DNA of 31,036 bases, from positions 1-31,036 of IMG/VR virus record IMGVR_UViG_3300020711_000353; one strand, 5' to 3'. The stretch's first letter is position 1. Each line of letters begins with the position of its first letter. The position numbers and the translations under genes are program-made. This DNA comes from a virus. Below are positions 22,282-30,335 of this stretch, one piece after another. The notes beneath the pieces are model-generated. The model made no database searches, was not told where the DNA came from, and worked only from the letters and a program-made list of their open reading frames with translations.

Positions 22282-22992
22282 TTACAACCAGTTAAGGTTA
22301 TCCCCAAATGATTCGTTTAGGCTTTCTTCAACCAATTTAGCTGATAGCTTATTCGCACTAGCTGACTTGATGCCACGGAAAGTGCTTCCTTCTTTGCGAG
22401 CTCTACGGCAGATTTCTACATTGTCAACAAAGTTGTCAATAATAGCTGCACGCTTTTCTACATCAAGAATTGGAAGAGTTTTTTGTTCTACATAGTATAC
22501 AGCAGCTTCACGAGTGTTAAGTTGACTGTCAAGAAGACGGTGACCCTGATCTTCAATCCATACTTCAGCACCAGCAGTTACAAAGTTAATCCAGTCGGCA
22601 TCTTCGTATTCACGATTGATTGAAGCAGCAGTACGATAAAGAAGGCTACCATCATCTTCACCAAGGTCAGCGGTTCCTGCACTGCTAACACGATATTCTT
22701 TAGCGATAGTTCCACCTGGAAGACTATTCAGGTAGTCCTCAGTGTCAAAATCAACATATTCAGAAGCAATTTTCTCAAGAGATTCTTTTTCTGCACCAAG
22801 TTCTGTAAGAATATTTGCGTAACGCTCAAGTTCTGTCATAGAAGCATTAGGGTTGCTAGCAGCAGTCCTTGTAGTGTCAAGGATGTCTTGTAGTCTGTCT
22901 AGTCTAGCGAAGATACTCTCTGAAGAGCCGTTGAACCAGCCATTGTCTGCGGCGGCAGTCTTAGCTTGTCTTTCAATGTCATCGTAGTTCAT
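22282..22992 (-). CDS. Hypothetical helical protein (236 aa)
   Basis: Unrecognised. It is mostly helical and acidic (IFARLDRLQDILDTT, MTELERYANILTEL). Toward the C-terminus a basic Ala/Ser segment (FRGIKSASANKLSAKLVEES) precedes the final residues SFGDNLNWL. That segment resembles Ala/Ser-plus-Leu helices at the ends of other proteins in this window. It sits just before dps, with the stop separated from the dps ATG by one base. A structural role is possible. Confidence 0.75.
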   Translation of the reverse strand: MNYDDIERQAKTAAADNGWFNGSSESIFARLDRLQDILDTTRTAASNPNASMTELERYANILTELGAEKESLEKIASEYVDFDTEDYLNSLPGGTIAKEYRVSSAGTADLGEDDGSLLYRTAASINREYEDADWINFVTAGAEVWIEDQGHRLLDSQLNTREAAVYYVEQKTLPILDVEKRAAIIDNFVDNVEICRRARKEGSTFRGIKSASANKLSAKLVEESLNESFGDNLNWL

Positions 22993-23019
22993 AATGGAAT
23001 CTTTCTGTTTTCCTGTTTA

Positions 23020-23709
23020 CTAGTGCAACTCGTGCATTAGTTTACATTCGTCTTCGGGGCAATTGTGTGCAGTGCAGTGACCTACTCCAAAGATTTCTTT
23101 TGAAATTAAATCTGCAAGTCTTGGTGTAATTTTGCTAGCAGTTGTACCACTATTGGCAGGATTAGCACCATTAAGTTCACCTGGTTGGATTCCACCTGGA
23201 GCAGCTGGTACTTCACCATTAGCTCCACTTCCACCAGATCTTAAAGCACCCGTTTGCATTGGACTTTTACCTGGGTGGCTTGTTAGTGGCATAGGATTTG
23301 ATTGAGCACCAAATCCAAGAGGGTTTGAAGGATTTCCACCAGGTTGCATTGGTCCATCTGTAACACTAGCTGGTCCACCTGTGAAATAAGCTAAAGCATT
23401 GACAATCTTTGAAGCACCCTTAGCATGTTGAGCAGCATAAATAGAATCTTTAGCTTTTTGCTTAGCTTTTGCTTCACTATCTTTATTGCCTTCAACATAT
23501 GGGAAACATTTAGCTTTTTTACCTGGTCCTTTGTAACCTGGTTGATTATCAGAAGTTGTGCATGATGTTGGTTCATCACTAGCAGAGAATTTAAAACCAA
23601 ATGTAGCACTAGCAACAATGCGACGACAATCTACACAATAAGTTTCATCTCCAGCTGAGCTAACTTTTGTTATTGTACGACCTGTATCGCAAATAGGGCA
23701 ATTATTCAT
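23020..23709 (-). CDS. Zinc-ribbon protein with Gly/Pro-rich linker (229 aa)
   Basis: An N-terminal zinc ribbon spans residues of about 4-30 (CPICDTG and CVDCRR). A short Lys/Ala helical region (EAKAKQKAKDSIYAAQHAKG) and the hydrophobic KIVNALAYFTGG follow. About 85 residues of Gly/Pro/Asn/Ser linker separate these from a C-terminal helix (ASKITPRLADLISKE) and a Cys/His end (CTAHNCPEDEC), which may bind a second zinc. GAGGT lies seven bases before the ATG. Family unknown. The modular helix-linker-helix design resembles the frameshifted Ala-rich protein. Confidence 0.8.
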   Translation of the reverse strand: MNNCPICDTGRTITKVSSAGDETYCVDCRRIVASATFGFKFSASDEPTSCTTSDNQPGYKGPGKKAKCFPYVEGNKDSEAKAKQKAKDSIYAAQHAKGASKIVNALAYFTGGPASVTDGPMQPGGNPSNPLGFGAQSNPMPLTSHPGKSPMQTGALRSGGSGANGEVPAAPGGIQPGELNGANPANSGTTASKITPRLADLISKEIFGVGHCTAHNCPEDECKLMHELH

Positions 23710-23711
23710 TA

Positions 23712-24644
23712 TTATACCTCGAAAAATTTCTCAATTACATCAATTGGATAAATAGAAGCAATTTTAGCAGCAGTAACAGTTCCAGTACCGTCAGTCAATT
23801 CAAGTGGACCACGATCGTAGTCTTCTGGGTGCATTTTGTTATCACGTGGGATAGCATTACTGTTAGGCTTAACATCGTACAAAGTTTGGCCAACGCTTTG
23901 TTGTGGAGTTTTGTTATAAAATTTAAATTGATCATAACCGTGATAGTAATCATCTGAAAGAAGAGCGAGATCTTCGTCAAGTGGCTTACCAGCTTGTGCA
24001 TCGTTGTATCCACGGTAGTAAAGTTCACTGTCATTAGATTTCTTTTGGAAAGTGTCAAGAGTGTTTTCTACAAAACTTCTTTTTGATTCTTCTTTAACAA
24101 TTTCTTTACCAGCTAATTCGTCTTTAACAGTAGGTCCTTCTACGTGTTCAAGATCAACACTTGCTACGTGGCTATTTTCAAGGTCTCCACCTGCAAACAA
24201 GTGGTCCAAAGCGCCATGATCATCATTCGGTTGTCCACATCCGCAGTTTGTGCATGCAATGCGAGTTAGGTTATTTGGTACGAAGTTCTTCTCGCAGTGA
24301 TTGCAGAAGGGTTCTCCGTTTTCCATAATGTATGCGATTCGTGCGTTCATGTTACTTCCTAGTGCTCCGTTAATGAGTGGTGATAAAGAACCTGGGCTAA
24401 CACTGCTCAGTCCTTCATTTGATACAATTCCTGGTTCTTTTTCTAAATCTGTATGAAAATGACCTGTTGGTGCAGTCAAACCAGTTGAATTGTTGTCCTG
24501 GTTACCAATGTCTGCTCTTCTAACAAAACCAACGTGTCCTACAGCAGACTGTCCAGGAAGCCCAAAACCTTCTTCATGATTTTCGATGGCTTCTAAAGAA
24601 TCATCGTTTTCATAAGTTCCGGCACTGGTATCTGCGTATTTCAT
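23712..24644 (-). CDS. Zinc-ribbon hypothetical protein (310 aa)
   Basis: It begins MKYADTSAGTYEN, followed by a disordered Gly/Asn-rich region. A zinc ribbon lies at about residues 113-138 (CNHCEKNF and CTNCGCG), directly after NARIAYIME, a helix like the RIAxL segments elsewhere. The middle is acidic and the C-terminus ends in a helix (AAKIASIYPIDVIEKFFEV). The ribosome site is weak. It is separated by two bases from the next zinc-ribbon gene downstream, suggesting joint expression. Function unknown. Confidence 0.78.
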   Translation of the reverse strand: MKYADTSAGTYENDDSLEAIENHEEGFGLPGQSAVGHVGFVRRADIGNQDNNSTGLTAPTGHFHTDLEKEPGIVSNEGLSSVSPGSLSPLINGALGSNMNARIAYIMENGEPFCNHCEKNFVPNNLTRIACTNCGCGQPNDDHGALDHLFAGGDLENSHVASVDLEHVEGPTVKDELAGKEIVKEESKRSFVENTLDTFQKKSNDSELYYRGYNDAQAGKPLDEDLALLSDDYYHGYDQFKFYNKTPQQSVGQTLYDVKPNSNAIPRDNKMHPEDYDRGPLELTDGTGTVTAAKIASIYPIDVIEKFFEV

Positions 24645-24676
24645 TATTAACTAGTACGTTCTAAGATCTATTTTAC

Positions 24677-25534
24677 TTATTCCCAAGTGGTGCCAGAATG
24701 TTCGTTTTCCTCTTCTGGCATCTCGGTGTCACCATGATTGGTCTTTGCAGCCCAATTGTCATGATCAGCAATTTTTTCTTCAGGAGATTCCATCAATGGA
24801 TTCCACTTACGAGTTCCATTTTCAGAATCCCAGTGATCATTGCATCCTTGTCCAGGTGCACAAATAGGTTGTCCATGAAATGAGCCTGAGCAATTAGGAT
24901 TGCCACAACTTACACAATTATCACCATCTGGATTGTTTTCTGAACGAGCAATGTTGTTTGCACAACCGCTTCCTGGGATGCAATGTGGCATACCATTAAA
25001 TTTACCAGCGGTTGGTTGACCACAACGACAAATTGTTTCAAGAATCATTTCTAGAAGACGTGGTATATCCTTGACTTTTTCAAGAATTTCCATTTCCATA
25101 TTTGAACCAGCTTGTTTAGAAGAAGCTGTTAACATTGGCCCCACTCGTACTGGTCCACCTAAACTATCGTTTCCACCATATGCACCAACTGAAGGAGTAA
25201 GAGATGGTACCGATGGGGCAGTATTTCCATTTCCAACGCCAAGAACTTTTTCAGCACCCTGCATACCTAAAAATCCTTTTAAAGCACCCCATCCTTTAGA
25301 TATACCACTTCCTACGGCATCAAATAATTTGGGTCCATATTTAACAGCGTCAGCTACACCTGCAGCAGCGTCGGTTCCAACTGCAGCAACGTCAGCAACT
25401 GGGTCTAAACCAAGTTCACCAGCTGCAGCAGCATCAGAAACACCTGCAACACCATTTAAAGTACCTGCAATATCGGCAGTACGCAACATCTGTTGTTCTT
25501 CTAGCAATTCTTCTAATCTTTTAGGAATAGTCAT
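24677..25534 (-). CDS. Ala/Gly-rich protein with duplicated Cys module (285 aa)
   Basis: Residues of about 20-110 are Ala/Gly/Val-rich amphipathic sequence (DAAAGVADAVKYGPKLFD). Around 165-245 two tandem Cys modules share a plan: CGQP...PHCIPGSGCANN and CGNPNCSG...PICAPGQGCNDHW. This points to an internal duplication, perhaps binding zinc. The C-terminus is acidic and polar. GGAG lies eight bases before the ATG, and the start abuts the protease stop. The Ala-rich part recalls the 402-aa protein. No family is recognised. Confidence 0.78.
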   Translation of the reverse strand: MTIPKRLEELLEEQQMLRTADIAGTLNGVAGVSDAAAAGELGLDPVADVAAVGTDAAAGVADAVKYGPKLFDAVGSGISKGWGALKGFLGMQGAEKVLGVGNGNTAPSVPSLTPSVGAYGGNDSLGGPVRVGPMLTASSKQAGSNMEMEILEKVKDIPRLLEMILETICRCGQPTAGKFNGMPHCIPGSGCANNIARSENNPDGDNCVSCGNPNCSGSFHGQPICAPGQGCNDHWDSENGTRKWNPLMESPEEKIADHDNWAAKTNHGDTEMPEEENEHSGTTWE

Positions 25535-26262
25535 TATAATTTCTCCAAGTCAGACATTAGATCTGCTAACCGCATATCTCCGTATTGTCCTTTTTCTACA
25601 ATTTCTGGGGTAATTAAGGCCCATGATTCTTGCATATAAGAATTAAGCCATTCCCACGATACTTGCTGCACTTTGCCCCATGTTATACATTGGGCGTAGT
25701 CTTTGTCGTATCCAACGAGGACTACACAGTGACCACCTTCAATTTGATTATCAGCAGGAGTATGAGTCAAAGCCCATGGTTGATTGTTGATAAACTGTTG
25801 TTGAGCAACACCAGGCATTTGAACACCAATATATACTAAACCATAACTGGCAATAACACTGCGAAGCTCGTCTTGATCAGCATGGTCAGTTGGAGCAAAT
25901 GCTGATAGTTTTTTACCAAAAATTTCATTATTTTTCCAATATGTTAGAAGGTCCGCTTCGACAGCTCCAGTATCTTGTCCGTTAGTAAAATTGAGATAAG
26001 CTTGCTCGACTTCGGTGTCATTAGGGAATTGTTCAGAGATTTCCAAAACATTAGCGTTAGCCATTCTGGCGTGAACAATACCAGCAAAAGTACAATCCCC
26101 ATATTTATCATTCCCTAACATGCCCCAATCCGCTACACTAGGAACAACAACACTTTCTGGGGCAGTTGGAAGTGGGTTGCTTTGATAAAAAGCCAACATA
26201 TGTAGCCCAGCAGGGCGTTTAGGATCTAGTTTACCTAGTTTACCAACAATACGATCTGTCAT
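25534..26262 (-). CDS. Papain-like cysteine protease (242 aa)
   Basis: The C1-like arrangement is visible. The nucleophile Cys57 sits in NDKYGDCTFAG at the start of a helix. The catalytic His178 is in EGGHCVVLVGYD, followed by ITWG, where papains carry the third residue and a conserved Trp-Gly. There is no signal peptide or propeptide. Phage homologues of this type are usually annotated only as hypothetical or protease-like. It lies among structural-looking proteins and could process one of them or act on the host. AAGGAG lies five bases before the ATG. Confidence 0.7.
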   Translation of the reverse strand: MTDRIVGKLGKLDPKRPAGLHMLAFYQSNPLPTAPESVVVPSVADWGMLGNDKYGDCTFAGIVHARMANANVLEISEQFPNDTEVEQAYLNFTNGQDTGAVEADLLTYWKNNEIFGKKLSAFAPTDHADQDELRSVIASYGLVYIGVQMPGVAQQQFINNQPWALTHTPADNQIEGGHCVVLVGYDKDYAQCITWGKVQQVSWEWLNSYMQESWALITPEIVEKGQYGDMRLADLMSDLEKL

Positions 26263-26271
26263 GATTTCTCC

Positions 26272-26565
26272 TTATGGGGTCCAACTTGGACCAAGATAAT
26301 GTGGTTGCAACATAGCCTTTTCAGGATCCATACCAGCAAAGTCAGTTGATGGCATTCCTTCAAAACTTAACTGTTCTTCCTGTGGTGGAGGTGCAGGTGT
26401 AGTTATTGGTTGCAAGGGTTTTGGTTTTCTAGGTAATACTTGTTCACTATAAAATTTTTTAGCTTCTGGTGTATCTTTTTTGCCAGGTCGGACGTAACGA
26501 TGTATATATTCTTGCCTATGTGCTTCGTAATCATCGCTAGCATATCTAATATTCCAATTAGTCAC
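26272..26565 (-). CDS. Small Pro-rich hypothetical protein (97 aa), GTG start
   Basis: I place the start at GTG 26565. It has a strong GGAGGG site nine bases upstream and overlaps the stop of the 40-aa zinc-ribbon ORF as GTGACTAA. A longer reading from a TTG at 26652 merely translates the zinc-ribbon ORF in the wrong frame. The product begins with TNWNIRYASDDYEAHR and has a Pro-rich middle (TPAPPPQEE). Function unknown. Confidence 0.7.
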   Translation of the reverse strand: MTNWNIRYASDDYEAHRQEYIHRYVRPGKKDTPEAKKFYSEQVLPRKPKPLQPITTPAPPPQEEQLSFEGMPSTDFAGMDPEKAMLQPHYLGPSWTP

Positions 26566-26680
26566 AGCAGGAATCCCTCCATCCGCAAGATTTGCACTTG
26601 AAATGTGCATGTTCTGGGTCAAGATTGTTGCCACATAGTGGGCATGCATCAAAAATGGCTAATGGACAAGCTTCACTCAT
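26558..26680 (-). CDS. Hidden 40-aa zinc-ribbon protein
   Basis: The ATG at 26680 overlaps the stop of the 359-aa gene as ATGAGTGA. The 40 residues contain a textbook zinc ribbon: CPLCGNNLD near residues 13-21, and CKSCGWRDSCCD at 29-40, ending at the stop. The pattern CxxCG-x11-CxxCG is far better than anything in the overlapping frame, which makes this a real gene despite its size. It is coupled to genes on both sides by overlaps. Confidence 0.8.
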   Translation of the reverse strand: MSEACPLAIFDACPLCGNNLDPEHAHFKCKSCGWRDSCCD

Positions 26681-27752
26681 TGATAGCCTCTTGTTTTGCT
26701 GGATTATCGAGTGAAATATCAGCATGTTCATTTAATGCACTAATAATCTCTTCTGGTTTATGTCCTTTAAGCATATATCTCTTAAAAGTGTGTGAAGGTA
26801 TGTGTTTTAAACTAGAAAGCAATGATCTTGCTTGATCATGGTTAATGCCCATGCCACGAGCAGCAAGATATTTTGTAATTGGGTGAGTAAACTCTTCACC
26901 AAACTGAGCCAATGGGTGAAAACCATTTCCATGCCATGCTTCAAGCAATTCTTTTGAATCAATTCCATGTTGATAAGCCATTGCAATGTGAGCTGGCTTC
27001 ATTACACTGAAACGCAATGGAGTAAAGCCAGAAGATGGTTCTAATTCTGTTGCATTGCTTTCTGGTAATGGATTTTCTTCTCTAAATTGCTTAGCTGCTG
27101 AACCTGCTGGGGTTTCACCAAAATTAATCCCAGCAGCACTACCAAGTTCAGTGGCATATGGATCTTGAATGGTATGTGGTCTAGCACTGCGATAAAAATT
27201 CTCAACTAAATAATCGTGAGGCACACCAATGCTCATTGCTCTCTTGTAATCTGCTGGTTCAATGCCAAATGCGTACGCTTCACGTAGGTCATCCATTTTA
27301 GCAGGATCCCAATCAGTGTGTTCATGTGCAGGAAATTCTGCTGTTCTTTGATCAAGAATTTTTCCAAGACTTTCTTGATCAAAATCACCAGTATTAGCGT
27401 TGTAACCTATCTTGAATGGCAAAGCAATGTCGTGATTTCTGTCCCAACCGTTAGCTTGATTGATTTCTCTCTCTTCTAACACTTCAGGTTGTGAATTGTA
27501 AATGCTAACTGGGTCTTTGCGTCCTTCACCAATATAAGTTTTAAGTTCAGTGGTTGGAGCAGGTCTACCTTCCAACTCATCTTCAGTGATTTGGTGGTCT
27601 TGCGTTAGTTGATTGAACACATTTAGTATATCTTCGTGTTTACCGTCGTCAAATGATGGATTGCGTTCGTAAAATTTCAATTTATCGTGAAGAATATGCA
27701 CTCTATCGAGCGCTTCTTCTCTAGATATTGATCCTGAGTTAAATTTTAGCAT
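26673..27752 (-). CDS. Helical-repeat hypothetical protein (359 aa)
   Basis: The start is MLKFNSGSISREEALD, with the KFNS motif shared by other large proteins. The C-terminal two thirds show loose repeats of about 25 residues with an aYxxGI...A/L pattern (REAYAFGIEPADYKRA, MAYQHGIDSKELLEA, RYMLKGHKPEEIISA), suggesting an alpha-helical repeat surface. No catalytic motif is visible. The family is not recognised. A protein-interaction or virion role is plausible. Confidence 0.78.
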   Translation of the reverse strand: MLKFNSGSISREEALDRVHILHDKLKFYERNPSFDDGKHEDILNVFNQLTQDHQITEDELEGRPAPTTELKTYIGEGRKDPVSIYNSQPEVLEEREINQANGWDRNHDIALPFKIGYNANTGDFDQESLGKILDQRTAEFPAHEHTDWDPAKMDDLREAYAFGIEPADYKRAMSIGVPHDYLVENFYRSARPHTIQDPYATELGSAAGINFGETPAGSAAKQFREENPLPESNATELEPSSGFTPLRFSVMKPAHIAMAYQHGIDSKELLEAWHGNGFHPLAQFGEEFTHPITKYLAARGMGINHDQARSLLSSLKHIPSHTFKRYMLKGHKPEEIISALNEHADISLDNPAKQEAINE

Positions 27753-28345
27753 TAATAAACATCCGTTATTCCATCTGTATCGTCAGAAGGAGGGTTTAGA
27801 GGTGGAAGTAAACCAGTATCTGGATCAAGACCTTCTGGTGTCAATCCTTTAATAACATTTTTAGCTTTGTTAATTTTATCTTTTACATAAACACCAGCTA
27901 CACCTGGTGTTGTTTTTAACATTTGTTTAGTATTTTGTCTTTTTTTAGGATCTGTCAAAATTTTAGCTGCATTTGTAATATCGCTCATCATTGTTTTTGG
28001 CCCTTCTGGCCAAACAATATTATACATTTGAGTTAAATGGCTTCCAATCGAGTCTGATGCAACTGGGCCTGTTTTGGTAGCGTTATTTAAATTGTTATTT
28101 AAATTGCTATTAAAACTATTTTGTGTTTTGGTAGCAGAATATCTAATAGCCCACTTCATTCCAACTGTTCCTTGTACTGGAGTATTGGAATTTTCTTCTT
28201 GTGTTTTTTCTGAAGGTTTGGAACGAAAAATTTTAAAATGTGGTATATGACCAGTTTGAAGAAGTGGTGTAATAATATTCATTGCTTGGTTAATACAGTC
28301 TGTACAACCTATTTTAGCATCAATATGCCCTAGCTTACATGTCAT
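27752..28345 (-). CDS. Hypothetical protein with N-terminal Cys motif (197 aa)
   Basis: The N-terminus MTCKLGHIDAKIGCTDCINQ carries C-x4-H and C-x2-C, a likely small zinc site. A central WAIRYSATKTQNS resembles IRY segments in two small proteins nearby. The remainder is Lys/Asn-rich and ends in a Pro/Asp tail. AAGAGG lies about nine bases before the ATG, which overlaps the nuclease stop (ATGA). Function unknown. Confidence 0.75.
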   Translation of the reverse strand: MTCKLGHIDAKIGCTDCINQAMNIITPLLQTGHIPHFKIFRSKPSEKTQEENSNTPVQGTVGMKWAIRYSATKTQNSFNSNLNNNLNNATKTGPVASDSIGSHLTQMYNIVWPEGPKTMMSDITNAAKILTDPKKRQNTKQMLKTTPGVAGVYVKDKINKAKNVIKGLTPEGLDPDTGLLPPLNPPSDDTDGITDVY

Positions 28346-28764
28346 TTGATAAGACCTCTTACATATTTTTCAGCTTCGTAGTCAGCAGCTGCTGCAGTAT
28401 GTATTCCACCATGGCCTCTATGATGAAACTCACAAAGCCACTCAAGATTATCTGCGCTTTCTACCCAAGCACCTACATGATCTGGGTCTGAGATACCAGG
28501 GTAGTCTATTTCTAGCCACTTAAGGTCGACTCCGTTCTGTAAAGAGAACTCAACATGGCTGTGATGCAACTCTAGAGGTTTATCTAGAGCACATTCACTA
28601 AAATCATTACGATGCAAACCAACAGAACACTGCGCAGTGTCTTTCGTTCTGCGTCTGTAAGCGTTGAAGTCCCTGTAGTGAGGGTCTTTTTCGCGCTCCG
28701 GATGATCAGGATAGCAAATAGTATATCTATGAGTAACATTTTGCTCGTGTTCTTCGACTGACAT
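28342..28764 (-). CDS. HNH-family endonuclease-like protein (140 aa)
   Basis: The HNH core is recognisable: LELHHSHVEF at about residues 64-73 (strand with catalytic His), then DNLEWLCEFHHRGHGGIH near the C-terminus, giving the Asn and the metal-binding His pair. Cys46 and Cys58 precede the core and, with later Cys/His, may form a zinc knuckle. HNH proteins in phages act in packaging next to terminase or as homing enzymes. No terminase is nearby here, so the role is open. No clear ribosome site precedes the ATG, which starts 5 bases after the 52-aa ORF. Confidence 0.75.
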   Translation of the reverse strand: MSVEEHEQNVTHRYTICYPDHPEREKDPHYRDFNAYRRRTKDTAQCSVGLHRNDFSECALDKPLELHHSHVEFSLQNGVDLKWLEIDYPGISDPDHVGAWVESADNLEWLCEFHHRGHGGIHTAAAADYEAEKYVRGLIK

Positions 28765-28769
28765 AGTAA

Positions 28770-28928
28770 TTATTCACTATCTACAGCAGAAAATCCATCC
28801 TGATACGTGCTATTTGTATTAATTTCTTCACTAAAATGCTTATTTACCTTAACTGAGGACATTTGTGTACGTACTTTGTCGTAATATTCTTGTGTAGTAC
28901 AACCTATACAGTTGCAATTTTTTAACAT
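28770..28928 (-). CDS. Small Cys-motif protein (52 aa)
   Basis: The ATG at 28928 has AAGGA six bases upstream and a strong promoter just before. The product starts MLKNCNCIGCTTQEYYD, giving a C-x-C-x2-C cluster, and continues with a polar helix to DGFSAVDSE. It is the first gene after the promoter at 28943-28973 and precedes the HNH gene by 5 bases. Family unknown. Confidence 0.7.
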   Translation of the reverse strand: MLKNCNCIGCTTQEYYDKVRTQMSSVKVNKHFSEEINTNSTYQDGFSAVDSE

Positions 28929-28942
28929 AAATTATCCTTTTT

Positions 28943-28973
28943 AAATATATATAAGAGCGCGGGGGTCTGTCAA
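28943..28973 (-). promoter_or_regulatory. Sigma70-type promoter TTGACA / TATATA
   Basis: A consensus -35 TTGACA lies at 28968-28973. The -10 is TATATA (16-bp spacer) or TATATT (18-bp spacer) in the TATATATATTT run. The spacer is unusually GC-rich (CCCCCGCGC) in this AT-rich genome. It lies in the only sizeable non-coding gap of the right half and directs the 52-aa gene onward. Confidence 0.75.
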
Positions 28974-28996
28974 GTCTATTCGGTGAAAATTTTAAA

Positions 28997-30334
28997 TTAT
29001 TTTTCGGTTTTGAACACTTCTGGATTGCCTTGGATCATTTCCATAAAGTTTTCATCAGTCTGTGGGTTGTAATCAGCTTGCCAAGTTGGTGCAGAATCCA
29101 CTCTAGATCGATTATTTCGTTCTGAATGATCACGAACTAGTCGGTGAACTAAACTATGTACTCTGTTGGAACGCCAGTGAGCTGAAAAAGGATCTTTTTT
29201 AGCAACATTTCCCATCTCAGCCATGTTTCCTACATCTGGAATGTCTTGTGGATAGCCTGCAAAAAATGATTCACGAACACCTGGATGCTTACTAGTAGCA
29301 AGTTTTGATAGATTCTGTGCATCAACGACGTGACTCATAGGGTTTAACTGGTTATTTATGACGTGGTGAATGTTAAATGTCTGAGTAAAATCAGGAGTTC
29401 TTGCCATTTCCCATAGTCTTACATGCATTGGATCATTACCAATTAATGCAGTATCACCCAAAGTTTCTCGAATGTTCTTCAATGTACCATTTGCAACAAC
29501 ATGGAATGGATCTTCTTGAGGAGCTCCTGACATAATACCAACGTATTCTTCACCATGAGAGTCTTTTGGATCAATTTCTTTTCTCTTTGTACCAAAATGT
29601 TCATGCGCGGCATCTTTAGCTATTTGAAAATATTTGCGAAGATCAGTTTCTCCAGCTTCAACAAGTCTTCTCATTCCGGTTGCAGCACCATGAGCAGCAG
29701 CTCCAGCTCTCAAGTAAACAGAATCATGTTTGTGTTGACCAGTTCTTCTGTCAGTCATGTAACGACTAGGATAAATTGCTTCTCCATTTGCATCAGTACC
29801 AATACGAATAGAATCAGAATTGACTAAAAGTTCATTTAATGAAATAGGTTGGTTGCGTCCTGGTACTTGAAGCATTAACATTCCGTAATCTGCTAAACTT
29901 GGAGTGTGAGTAGCAGTTCCTTGACCATAATGTGGTTTTTCACAACCATCACCCAAGTAGTGTGTGTGACCATTCTTGTCACCAGTAATACCCATTGTTT
30001 CAGAAACTTCACGAGGAATAAGTTCGTCAGCTATACCTTGCCATCTACCACCACATTGAGGGTTAAGACATCTTCTAGCTTGTGTACCATCTTCATTCTT
30101 TTGACCTTCAATAGGTGAACCTTGGCATCCTTCACGATAATGTTCAACCATTCTTTGGTGAGCTCGATCTGTTAGTTCACCATGTGGAGTCGATGAAAGT
30201 TCTGACCAACCTTCTAGTCCACTACCTTGCGGTGGGTAGACTTGTGTAATCTCTTTAACCTTACGCACTTTTATGGCAAGACGTTGTGAATTGAATTTTC
30301 TAACTGGTTGTTTTTTACTGTTAAATGATGGCAT
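28997..30334 (-). CDS. His-rich hypothetical protein with KFNS N-terminus (445 aa)
   Basis: The ATG at 30334 has AAGGA five bases upstream and begins MPSFNSKKQPVRKFNSQR, with two NS motifs. A longer reading overlaps the upstream gene and is rejected. The protein has CLNPQCGGRWQG near residue 90 and a DGCEKPHYG segment, possible zinc ligands, and many His (THYLGD, HKHDSVYL, NIHHVINNQ). No catalytic family is recognised. Its stop lies just upstream of the TTGACA promoter, so it ends the preceding transcription block. Confidence 0.78.
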   Translation of the reverse strand: MPSFNSKKQPVRKFNSQRLAIKVRKVKEITQVYPPQGSGLEGWSELSSTPHGELTDRAHQRMVEHYREGCQGSPIEGQKNEDGTQARRCLNPQCGGRWQGIADELIPREVSETMGITGDKNGHTHYLGDGCEKPHYGQGTATHTPSLADYGMLMLQVPGRNQPISLNELLVNSDSIRIGTDANGEAIYPSRYMTDRRTGQHKHDSVYLRAGAAAHGAATGMRRLVEAGETDLRKYFQIAKDAAHEHFGTKRKEIDPKDSHGEEYVGIMSGAPQEDPFHVVANGTLKNIRETLGDTALIGNDPMHVRLWEMARTPDFTQTFNIHHVINNQLNPMSHVVDAQNLSKLATSKHPGVRESFFAGYPQDIPDVGNMAEMGNVAKKDPFSAHWRSNRVHSLVHRLVRDHSERNNRSRVDSAPTWQADYNPQTDENFMEMIQGNPEVFKTEK

Positions 30335-30335
30335 G

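Noticed and set aside
26272-26652. 126-aa reading of the Pro-rich gene from a TTG start
   Set aside because: Its first 29 codons overlap a clear zinc-ribbon ORF in another frame, and a GTG with GGAGGG explains the true start.
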